In this document: positions 5,804-12,370 of the stretch, piece by piece
How positions within the stretch are numbered: position 1 is the first letter of the stretch
How the letters are laid out: each line of letters opens with the position of its first letter
Made by a program: the position numbers and the translations under genes
Notes under the pieces: model-generated
What the model saw: only the letters and a program-made list of their open reading frames with translations
Told to the model about the DNA's origin: nothing
Databases searched by the model: none
NCBI GenBank assembly: GCA_020832865.1
Contig: JAJHRJ010000002.1
Span: forward strand, 1 to 24,741
From: Desulfurococcaceae archaeon
GTDB taxonomy: Archaea; Thermoproteota; Thermoprotei_A; Sulfolobales; Desulfurococcaceae
DNA length: 24,741 bases
Direction of reading: 5' to 3'

Positions 5804-6947
5804 TTTCCCTCACACTCGCTAATTTTACTCTAACTCTGTGTATTCTCCTGAGATAAAAGAGAGCTTTACCACTATTAGTTAAAACACAGTCGAATTTCTC
5901 CTTAAACTGAGACACCACGGGACATGTTCCAGATGCAATGTCTACACCCATAGCTTTTAACTCTAAGACTAAGTCCCTGTATATTCGTGTAAACTCGGCT
6001 GGAATAGTTACTAGTAGTTTTCCTCTCTTGGGCTTTCCATACCTCTTCACGAATCTCGTGATCAGTAGTAGTTCCCAGGGGCTTGTGTGAGGACATCCTA
6101 AATAGCCGAGAACTCTGCTACCAGTACACTCGTCACCTAAGTAGTCCTCTAGTACTTCAACCTCGGGTTCAATTCTCTCTGTGAGCTCTAGCCTAAATGT
6201 ATCTCTCGGTGTAAACCCATCAACTATGACTAGCGCGTGATTGCCACTCGCTGCAGCTGAAGCTAACATGTTCTTCAAATAATCTAACTGCGTGTTGCGT
6301 AAACCCCGAATAAATGGTGTAGCCTTCACACACTCCCCCATCCATAGACCCAGTGCGCCGATAGGCATTGACAGTGTTCTAGCATTCACTTTAACCTCGA
6401 TTACCCCAACGCGGTTTTCCAGTAATTGTAAGCCGGCCTTGTACGTGTAACCTGTTAAAGCAGCCGCCAGTGCTACTGGGCCACCCTCTCTATTAGTAAA
6501 CCCTCCGTAAATAGAGTTGGCGAATACAACTGCACTACTCTCACCCCAAGCTAAATGCTCTCCTGGCAACGGTGCCCTATAGAAGTATGGTATACAAGTA
6601 TATACTGGCTTAACGCCCGCTTCTCTAAGAGGCTCATCAATAAGCCTTTGATACTCTATTAGGGAGTTATCTATAACGTGTGATAAACCAGAGTAGTCTA
6701 TACATCCAGGGTTAACCGTTGTAAAAACCCTGACTTTACCACCTCTTAGAACAATATCTCTTATAAACTCTGCCCCATACTTTCCTATCGTCGAGTAGGA
6801 TATACCTGATATATGTGCGTGAACGATTTCCACAAGCTCTTCAGCGCCCATCGCCTCGCCGACTTTAATAATGATCTCCATGGCTTTAGCGGTTGCCCAC
6901 CCATACTCCCCCTGAAGCATTTTCTCCTGTTCACGCGTAAGGTGCAT
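5778..6947 (-). CDS. Phosphomevalonate dehydratase large subunit (AcnX catalytic domain)
   Basis: This 389-residue protein has the full AcnX/DUF521 pattern: MHLTREQEKMLQGEYGWATAKAMEI at the N-terminus, HAHISGISYSTIGKYG, AWGESSAVVFANSIYGGFTNREGGP (about 133-157), GCPHTSPWEL and ASGTCPVV near the end. C118, C285 and C342 are the likely iron-sulfur cluster ligands by analogy with the family. With the small subunit it would form the aconitase-like dehydratase of the archaeal mevalonate pathway, as shown biochemically for Aeropyrum pernix. The start ATG 6947 lies two bases after the stop of the UbiD-family gene and the end overlaps the small-subunit gene. A hydroxyproline-type AcnX is the alternative, less likely given its neighbours. 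Confidence 0.9.
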   Translation of the reverse strand: MHLTREQEKMLQGEYGWATAKAMEIIIKVGEAMGAEELVEIVHAHISGISYSTIGKYGAEFIRDIVLRGGKVRVFTTVNPGCIDYSGLSHVIDNSLIEYQRLIDEPLREAGVKPVYTCIPYFYRAPLPGEHLAWGESSAVVFANSIYGGFTNREGGPVALAAALTGYTYKAGLQLLENRVGVIEVKVNARTLSMPIGALGLWMGECVKATPFIRGLRNTQLDYLKNMLASAAASGNHALVIVDGFTPRDTFRLELTERIEPEVEVLEDYLGDECTGSRVLGYLGCPHTSPWELLLITRFVKRYGKPKRGKLLVTIPAEFTRIYRDLVLELKAMGVDIASGTCPVVSQFKEKFDCVLTNSGKALFYLRRIHRVRVKLASVREIVKHLSGV

Positions 6948-6949
6948 TA

Positions 6950-8239
6950 CTATGGAACCTTTACTCTCACGAATTTTGCACTGGGCTCACTTCTAGGCTT
7001 AATAGCGATTAAGACTACTTTATCGCTTACACCATCTCTACTTCGAGGATCAAGCGTGCTGCCTCTAACACTTGGAACTATGAGAATATCCTCGCCGCCT
7101 TTACACCTAGTAGCAATAGCCCACTCAATCATTGTTAAGTCATCTATATCAATATCATCATCTACCACGACAACGTGTTTCACGCTTGGGTGTGCTGCTA
7201 TAGCTGCTAGTGCAGCTAATTTTGCATCAGCGTAAGAACACTTATCACTAACTGCTATTACTACATGTAGCCACATAGAACCACCTTCTGTTAACCTCAC
7301 AGCATTAACGCATGGTACAACGCGCTTAGCCTCTACGTAAACTTGAGACTCGCGTGGAAAGCCCATTAGTAACTGGTGCTCCCAGAGACCTGGAACAATA
7401 GCGTGCACGACTCGAGAACTTTGCCGCGCTACGTACATATGCTCTCCTATAAAAACAGGTTGCTCTCTGACGCTGTCAACTAGCATTAGCATATCTGTGA
7501 AGGGGCCTTCCAACGCTCTCTCAGTTCTCGAGATCACGCCTTCAACTATAATACTAGCCTCAGCTGGAACAGGTATTCCGTAACGGGGAGTTTTAACAAC
7601 TCTACTATCATTAGTCATCGCCGCGCCAACTGATACTTCAAATACGCCGAGAGGAGGACTCATAGCTGAAGCAAGCTCTTGAAGTGGACTTAAACCCAGT
7701 ACTAGTGCTACTGGTGTGTCTCTCCCTTTCTCACTATGCTTAGTTACAATGTAGTGTAAGTGCCTAGGAACAATTCTGAGTACTGCTCTATCCTTAGATA
7801 AATACATGGTTCTGTGAAAGCTGGCATTACAAGTAGACTCATAACAAGCGATATAAACCGAGCTTGTTAAGTAGTATCCACCATCCTCCTTATAGTACTT
7901 TATAAAGGGGAGTTTACTGAGATCTAAATCTACCTCTACGAAGAAGTCCTCGAATTTAACCGTTTCCAACTCCCGTGGTGAGTTAATTGCCTCTAAGAGC
8001 CTCGCGTAGGCTTCTTCGAGCGTACTTGTACCTAGAATTAACTGAATATCCCTTCTAGAAGTAATAATATTCGAGAACAGTACTGTGTCATCTAGTATAT
8101 CGCTTACTCTGAATAACACTAGTTTATTTCTGTTCTCGTAGCTTAACCTAGTCACCATGTATTCGCGGCTCGTGTAACCAGCGTCAAAAACTTCCTTCCC
8201 AGTAATCTCAGCTATGTGGAGAAGGTCTTGCAAGTCCAC
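6950..8239 (-). CDS. UbiD-family decarboxylase, probable anhydromevalonate phosphate decarboxylase
   Basis: This 429-residue protein is a UbiD-family, prenylated-FMN-dependent decarboxylase. Recognisable blocks are VALVLGLSPL, PRYGIPVPAEASIIVEG followed by TERALEGPFTDM in the middle, and VVVVDDDIDIDDLTMIEWAIATRC near the C-terminus, the conserved acidic stretch of UbiD enzymes. Placed immediately before the AcnX pair, it is best read as the enzyme that decarboxylates trans-anhydromevalonate 5-phosphate to isopentenyl phosphate. The UbiX-type flavin prenyltransferase it should need is not in this window. The start GTG 8239 is preceded by GAGGTG seven bases upstream, inside the end of the Clp1-type gene. 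A different aromatic or enoic substrate cannot be excluded from sequence. Confidence 0.88.
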   Translation of the reverse strand: MDLQDLLHIAEITGKEVFDAGYTSREYMVTRLSYENRNKLVLFRVSDILDDTVLFSNIITSRRDIQLILGTSTLEEAYARLLEAINSPRELETVKFEDFFVEVDLDLSKLPFIKYYKEDGGYYLTSSVYIACYESTCNASFHRTMYLSKDRAVLRIVPRHLHYIVTKHSEKGRDTPVALVLGLSPLQELASAMSPPLGVFEVSVGAAMTNDSRVVKTPRYGIPVPAEASIIVEGVISRTERALEGPFTDMLMLVDSVREQPVFIGEHMYVARQSSRVVHAIVPGLWEHQLLMGFPRESQVYVEAKRVVPCVNAVRLTEGGSMWLHVVIAVSDKCSYADAKLAALAAIAAHPSVKHVVVVDDDIDIDDLTMIEWAIATRCKGGEDILIVPSVRGSTLDPRSRDGVSDKVVLIAIKPRSEPSAKFVRVKVP

Positions 8240-8243
8240 GTAA

Positions 8244-9485
8244 CTACACCTCGATGTACTCCTCAGTGTAGTCTTCTCTCAGCTTAATCCTCGAGGCCTT
8301 TAAGACTCTTACACCATAATTGTGCTTAGTCCTCACTAATACTTCTCTCTTCTCAAAGTCTATTTTCTCGATAATACAGGGGTAGTCGTTTTCACTTTCA
8401 TCTGTAACAGAGCAATAGATGCCTCTCTCAAAGCCATCACTATACACCTTGACTTTCTCAAAGCCCAGTTTTCTTAGCTCATCGCTACTATATGATTTTA
8501 CATCGCCGTAGATATACAGTATTCCTGGAAGCCACGAGGCATACTCGACTTTTCCTTCAATAAGGCTACTTATAGTGGAGACGTTAATTTCACCTCCTTG
8601 GAGTAGTGGAAATCCCTCTACTAGAACACTATTTAATTGCAGCTTCACCAGGGGGGCTTTCTCCAGGAATTCGCGGTATCTTATACTTCGTAGTTGCCTC
8701 CGCTCCTCTCTAGACCTCGTTTTCCTCGAGGTTGGAGTTTCAATTTCATAGACAGTAACTCCAAGCCTTCTGTACTTTTCAAAGAGGCCCTTTAGCTCAT
8801 CTCCCAGAACAACTATTATGTCGGGTCTAAGCTCATTTATTATACTGTACTTGTGGAGAAGACCGGCTTCATCTTTTACCCAGCCGTCTGTGTCAACTAT
8901 TAGTGGATTTAAATGCAGATCCTCTGCAAACTTGACGAGTTCTTTAATTTTACTTATAATACTCTGAGCGTAATACTGTGGCTTAATATCTCCTATAAAT
9001 CTCATTGAGATTGGTTTAAGCTCAGAGATCCACAGGACTGTTTCCTCCGAGGTTCCTAGAGTAATGTAACCTGGTGGTCCTATATCGGCTTGCCCCACAT
9101 CTCCGTCTATGACGCCGGGTTTTCTCCCAGTTCTCAGAAAAGCATTAAATAACATAGTTGCGAATGAGGTCTTACCGCAATCTACGCATCCAACTACGAC
9201 TATTTTTTTGCACGTACTCCGCGTGATCTCTATTATTACTTCCCGCTTCTTCCTGTAAGGGTCGTTATCTTCTACGCTCTGTATTTGCGAGTTATTCACC
9301 ATTGTAACATCTATTTCCGCGTCACTAGTAGCTTCAACTATGTAATTTCTAGCTTTGTGAATTATGGCTTTTCCTCCAGCACACAGCTCCTTGCCATATA
9401 TGTCTATGCAGCCTGACTTAACGAGTATTGACATTGGACCAAATACTTTTAATAATTCACTTTTAGCTAACTTAACTAAAGGCAC
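8244..9485 (-). CDS. Clp1/Grc3-type polynucleotide 5'-kinase
   Basis: This 413-residue protein matches archaeal Clp1-like kinases, which phosphorylate the 5'-OH of RNA and DNA. There is an N-terminal beta domain (1-90), then a P-loop G99-C-V-D-C-G-K-T-S107, a Walker-B-like V-I-D-G-D-V-G-Q (125-132) followed by ADIGPPG, then LIVDTDGWV and DIIVVLGDE, and a C-terminal beta-rich domain. A purified Pyrococcus horikoshii homologue has RNA 5'-kinase activity. Likely roles are repair or processing of RNA ends, for example after tRNA intron splicing; two intron-containing tRNAs lie nearby. The start GTG 9485 directly abuts the stop of the upstream gene, with GAGGTG six bases ahead, so translation is coupled. 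Confidence 0.85.
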   Translation of the reverse strand: MPLVKLAKSELLKVFGPMSILVKSGCIDIYGKELCAGGKAIIHKARNYIVEATSDAEIDVTMVNNSQIQSVEDNDPYRKKREVIIEITRSTCKKIVVVGCVDCGKTSFATMLFNAFLRTGRKPGVIDGDVGQADIGPPGYITLGTSEETVLWISELKPISMRFIGDIKPQYYAQSIISKIKELVKFAEDLHLNPLIVDTDGWVKDEAGLLHKYSIINELRPDIIVVLGDELKGLFEKYRRLGVTVYEIETPTSRKTRSREERRQLRSIRYREFLEKAPLVKLQLNSVLVEGFPLLQGGEINVSTISSLIEGKVEYASWLPGILYIYGDVKSYSSDELRKLGFEKVKVYSDGFERGIYCSVTDESENDYPCIIEKIDFEKREVLVRTKHNYGVRVLKASRIKLREDYTEEYIEV

Positions 9486-10139
9486 CTACAACACCTCTAC
9501 TCCCTTGCTAATAGCGATCTTATATGCCGCGTAAATGTCTTTATATCTAAACGGCTTTAGCTCCTTTAACCTTCTCTTAATAAATCTAACCTCGTCAAGC
9601 CTACTTACACTAGGAGTAGACATTCTCTCATCAATCAGCTCCACAGGTACGCTGTATTTACTCTTAATCCTCAGTGCTAAGTCAACAGCGTTATACCCCA
9701 AGCCTACTTTCACCTTTAACTCTCTGTGCGGCATACAGGTCAAGATGTAGTCTAGGTCTTTCTCGAGTTCTACTAGCCCCCCATCACCATAAAGGATGAG
9801 TTCTTCATCACTTAGAACAACATAGCTCAGCCTTGACCCTGGATCTACGCCGATAACTATTGTGCCATATGAATCGGCGTAATTCGCGGTAAGGATAGCC
9901 TTTTCAAGCATTCTGCAGTCCCTATTAGGGTCAAATATCACTGTGATGTCTGTTCTACCTGTTAGTTCTTCTGCAAAGATGTTGTAGTCTGTGTAAACTA
10001 CACTACCAGGAGGAACATCTTCTCTTGAGTAGTAATAGTAAAATTTTATTCCACGTCTCTTTAAGTATTCAATTACTTTAATAAACCAGGTAGGCTCATA
10101 TATAGCGATCACGAGGTCTCTTCTCTGAGGTCTCCACAC
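9486..10139 (-). CDS. RNase H-fold protein resembling RuvX/YqgF (function unknown)
   Basis: I recognise no named archaeal family, but the C-terminal half shows the three spaced acidic motifs of the RuvX/YqgF branch of RNase H-like nucleases: G97-V-D-P-G followed by a hydrophobic strand, I-D-E-R-M-S-T (169-175) and K-D-I-Y-A-A-Y-K-I-A (200-209), close to the bacterial pattern GxDxG, DERxTT and DxxAAxxIL. Residues 1-90 form an alpha/beta domain (LVIAIYEPTWFIKVIEYLK, VVYTDYNIF, VIFDP) that is not part of RuvX. It is the first gene of the operon and abuts the Clp1-type kinase. Nuclease activity on RNA or DNA is inference. GTG 10139 would be nearly leaderless below the minus-strand CTATTTAG (centre about 10168). 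Confidence 0.72.
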   Translation of the reverse strand: MWRPQRRDLVIAIYEPTWFIKVIEYLKRRGIKFYYYYSREDVPPGSVVYTDYNIFAEELTGRTDITVIFDPNRDCRMLEKAILTANYADSYGTIVIGVDPGSRLSYVVLSDEELILYGDGGLVELEKDLDYILTCMPHRELKVKVGLGYNAVDLALRIKSKYSVPVELIDERMSTPSVSRLDEVRFIKRRLKELKPFRYKDIYAAYKIAISKGVEVL

Positions 10140-10205
10140 TAGTTTCTATCCTCTGCTCTTACTAATTACTAAATAGACGTGAGTCTACTTATATTAGATT
10201 ACTTG
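10140..10205. promoter_or_regulatory. Compact divergent promoter with one central AT-rich box
   Basis: The block CTAATTACTAAATAG (about 10162-10176) lies 25-30 bases upstream of the minus-strand start GTG 10139 and about 30-37 bases upstream of the plus-strand start GTG 10206/10209. It could serve as TATA element in both directions, with short or no leaders on both mRNAs. Confidence 0.4.
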
Positions 10206-10844
10206 GTGGTGTTTATAGCTATTACTTATACGGGAAGTCCTCTACTAGACGAGCTTATAGATAGCTCACGGAGTGTTCTCTTCCAGGGTGTCGCGGGCGC
10301 GGGTAAAACCGCACTCTTACTCACAATTACAGGTAATCTATGTCGCTTAGATCCATGTGTATACATCTCCACAGAGGAGACTGTTCACTACGAGAGAGTT
10401 GCGAGAGATATCAGTAAATATGAGAGAACCCTGTTTACAGAGGCTTATGACCTAGATACCCTCCTTAAAATAGCCCTTACATTACCGTTCATTAAACCAA
10501 AATATATTTTTGTTGACAGCATAAATGCCCCTTACAGAGTTGAGATTAAAAAGGAGTCTACACAGGCTAAGGAGGCCCTTATTACTAGTATTATGCTAGA
10601 CGTTGTTGAGAAGGCAGGAGGGAAGCTCTTTGCCTCTGCGCAGGTAAGAGCTGAGGATGGAGGAGACACTGTGGCATCTGGTTTAAGTATGTTTGAATAC
10701 TACTTTGACACTATTTTGGAGGTTTTAATTGAAAGGCCACTATTAAGATCTATACGTGTATATAAGTCTAGTAAATCACACAGCATTAGGAAACTGTACT
10801 TTTTAATTAAAGAACACGGGGTAGAGTGGGCTGAGTATGAGTGA
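10206..10844 (+). CDS. RecA-fold ATPase (RadB/KaiC-like)
   Basis: A protein of about 212 residues with the RecA-core layout: TYTGSPLLDELI, Walker A G28-V-A-G-A-G-K-T35, VYISTEET, Walker B KYIFVDSIN (about 95-105), a LFASAQVRAEDGG segment typical of the sensor region, and a C-terminal strand pair. It is a single ATPase core without the DNA-binding N-terminal domain of RadA, so RadB-like or KaiC-like describes it best; the specific role is unknown. An in-frame GTG at 10179 exists, but the nearest TATA-like box (10162-10176) would start transcription after it, so I favour GTG 10206 or 10209. It overlaps carS by eight bases (ATGAGTGA) and is divergent from the RuvX-like gene. Confidence 0.75.
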   Translation: MVFIAITYTGSPLLDELIDSSRSVLFQGVAGAGKTALLLTITGNLCRLDPCVYISTEETVHYERVARDISKYERTLFTEAYDLDTLLKIALTLPFIKPKYIFVDSINAPYRVEIKKESTQAKEALITSIMLDVVEKAGGKLFASAQVRAEDGGDTVASGLSMFEYYFDTILEVLIERPLLRSIRVYKSSKSHSIRKLYFLIKEHGVEWAEYE

Positions 10845-11346
10845 GGAATTATTATTTTGGATTATACGCTACTACTTATCACCCATGATAGCTAACGCTA
10901 TGCCTGTGTTAGTGTCTGGTAGTAAGCCTATTGATGGAGGAAGGCTATTCTTCGATAAAAAGCCTCTCCTGGGTAAAAATAAGACGTGGGAAGGGTTTAT
11001 GATGGGTCTTATAGGGGCCTACCTCACAGCATCTACTATTGGCGTTATCTTAGACGATATATGGATAGTAGCTATAGCTACAGGAGCCGGCATATTCGCA
11101 CTAATTGGCGACATTATAGGGGCTTTTGTTAAGCGTAGATTAAATCTTCCTCCCGGCGCTCCTGCACCTCTCCTTGATCAACTCGACTTCTTCGCAGCTA
11201 CAACACTATACTATTACCTATTAGGGGTGCAGGATGTCACCGCTAGACCACTATATGTGCTGATAACAGCGCTTATCATAGTGTTACTGCACATTGTGAC
11301 TAATTGGCTCGCCTACTTAGCGGGCTTAAAAACATCGAAGTTTTAG
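10837..11346 (+). CDS. carS: CDP-archaeol synthase (CTP:2,3-di-O-geranylgeranylglyceryl phosphate cytidylyltransferase)
   Basis: This 169-residue integral membrane protein activates the unsaturated archaeal ether lipid with CTP, forming the CDP-activated precursor of archaeal phospholipids. The CarS/DUF46 signatures are GSKPIDGG, L-G-K-N-K-T-W-E-G (45-53), GDIIGAFVKRRLNLPPGAPA and PLLDQLDF (about 91-118). Four to five hydrophobic segments are visible (near 8-26, 55-72, 76-92, 119-132 and 138-163). The ATG start overlaps the RecA-fold gene, so the two are co-translated. Its closeness to the divergent mevalonate operon groups isoprenoid supply with lipid head-group activation. The length is typical. 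Confidence 0.93.
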   Translation: MSEELLFWIIRYYLSPMIANAMPVLVSGSKPIDGGRLFFDKKPLLGKNKTWEGFMMGLIGAYLTASTIGVILDDIWIVAIATGAGIFALIGDIIGAFVKRRLNLPPGAPAPLLDQLDFFAATTLYYYLLGVQDVTARPLYVLITALIIVLLHIVTNWLAYLAGLKTSKF

Positions 11347-11374
11347 TAAGTTGTACTTAATCAGTGTATTTAAT

Positions 11375-11383
11375 GTTTAAAAC
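11375..11383 (+). promoter_or_regulatory. TATA box of the L44e-S27e operon
   Basis: GTTTAAAAC in the gap after carS would start transcription near 11405. That leaves a leader of about 40 bases to ATG 11446, long enough to include AGGTGG (11435-11440). Confidence 0.4.
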
Positions 11384-11445
11384 CCCCTAGAGGGTATGTA
11401 GATGATGTAAGTGTGCTTATGGACTTAAAACCGAAGGTGGTGTTG

Positions 11446-11739
11446 ATGGCTAGATACCCTAAAGTAATTACTACATACTGCCCGCGTTGCAGGACACATA
11501 CAGAGCACAGTGTAACAATCTATAAACACGGTAAAAGGAGAAGCCTAGCTGAGGGTGAGAGAAGATACGCGAGGAAGAAGAGAGGTTATGGTTCTAAAAG
11601 GAAGCCGGAGCAGAAGAGATTTGCTAAGACCACTAAAAAAGTAGTATTGAAATTAAAGTGCTCTAAGTGTGGCTATATTGTACACAGAGAGGGTATTAGG
11701 CTTAAGAAAGCAGAGCTCGTAGAGGTTGTTAAGGGTTGA
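11446..11739 (+). CDS. rpl44e: Large ribosomal subunit protein eL42 (L44e)
   Basis: This 97-residue zinc protein of the archaeal 50S subunit, near the E site, is recognised by PKVITTYC12-P-R-C15-RTHTEH, the basic middle ([27 protein letters not shown], positions about 40-65) and K-C72-S-K-C75-GY. I chose ATG 11446 because AGGTGG (11435-11440) lies five bases upstream and the protein then begins like other family members; GTG 11413 would add 11 unusual residues. It overlaps rps27e by four bases. Confidence 0.97.
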   Translation: MARYPKVITTYCPRCRTHTEHSVTIYKHGKRRSLAEGERRYARKKRGYGSKRKPEQKRFAKTTKKVVLKLKCSKCGYIVHREGIRLKKAELVEVVKG

Positions 11740-11936
11740 AGAAGAGAAAAGTCCTTGTACCAATGCCTAAAAGCAGGTTTTTAAAAGTTATGTGTAAAAA
11801 CTGTGGTGCAGAGAACGTTATCTTCGATAGGGCTTCATTTCCAGCTAGGTGTAAAGTCTGTGGAACACAGCTCGTAAAGCCGACTGGTGGTAAAGCCGAG
11901 ATAGTAAATGCTGAGATAATTGCTGAGCTAGGTTAG
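11736..11936 (+). CDS. rps27e: Small ribosomal subunit protein eS27 (S27e)
   Basis: This 66-residue zinc-ribbon protein of the 30S subunit has C20-x2-C23 (CKNCG) and C39-x2-C42 (CKVCG), followed by [13 protein letters not shown], all typical of S27e. It starts at TTG within the stop region of rpl44e (overlap TTGA), so the two are translationally coupled. The rpl44e-rps27e pair is a conserved archaeal unit. In many archaea aIF2-alpha and nop10 follow; here a small membrane protein does. Confidence 0.97.
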   Translation: MKKRKVLVPMPKSRFLKVMCKNCGAENVIFDRASFPARCKVCGTQLVKPTGGKAEIVNAEIIAELG

Positions 11937-12004
11937 TGTAATTCTAAATAGAACTACTCGTCCTGCTTATTAACTCTCCTCAATATTATTAAATCGGTAA
12001 ATGC

Positions 12005-12292
12005 GTGGTGAGCCAGTTGAGCAGAGACCAATTAATCGGAGTATTGCTTGTCACCGCGTCGATAATTGTTGTCATAGTATATGGCTATCTAATACTCTCT
12101 CCAAGATACTGGGAGATAGTTGTAAAAGCAACTCTCATATTAGCAGTAGTAGTAGTCTGCGGGATTATTGGCTGGATCGGCTACACTCTGGCAACAACAC
12201 CTCCACCTAAACCTATCGAGGAAATCGAGAAGGAGATTGAGGAGGAGCTTAAAAAGCTAGAGGCTGAAACTAAGGAGAAGCAGTCACAGTAA
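12005..12292 (+). CDS. Small membrane protein with two TM segments and a charged coiled-coil tail
   Basis: I do not recognise the family. The 95 residues comprise two hydrophobic helices (about 10-31 and 40-63) separated by a short SPRYWE loop, then a TTPPPKP hinge and a highly charged, helix-forming tail (EEIEKEIEEELKKLEAETKEK). Both hydrophobic segments are followed by the soluble tail, suggesting a hairpin anchor with the tail on one face. The start is GTG 12005 or 12008, near-leaderless with TATTATTAAATC about 20 bases upstream. It lies 68 bases after rps27e and before iorA. An overlapping reading frame from 12001 is a shadow. Confidence 0.65.
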   Translation: MVSQLSRDQLIGVLLVTASIIVVIVYGYLILSPRYWEIVVKATLILAVVVVCGIIGWIGYTLATTPPPKPIEEIEKEIEEELKKLEAETKEKQSQ

Positions 12293-12301
12293 GGTAAATC
12301 T

Positions 12302-12310
12302 ACGCGTTTT
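12302..12310 (+). terminator. Possible T-run terminator
   Basis: GCGTTTTTA follows the stop of the small membrane protein by about 10 bases, ahead of the iorA promoter. Archaeal terminators are often a simple T-run; five T's is weak. Confidence 0.25.
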
Positions 12311-12370
12311 TACTAGATTTATCCTCCTCTAAGATATACATACTTTCTAAGGAGAAATACGTGATACCGT

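Noticed and set aside
10179..10205. GTG 10179 as the start of the RecA-fold ATPase
   Set aside because: It adds nine hydrophobic residues before the family's usual start, and the only nearby TATA-like box would begin transcription downstream of it. Not strictly excluded.
11399..11412. GATGATG upstream of L44e as a C box
   Set aside because: There is no D box within 60 bases and it lies in the leader of a ribosomal operon.
12001..12210. 69-codon frame overlapping the small membrane protein
   Set aside because: The frame at 12005 has coherent membrane helices and a charged coiled-coil tail, while this one has no sensible pattern.
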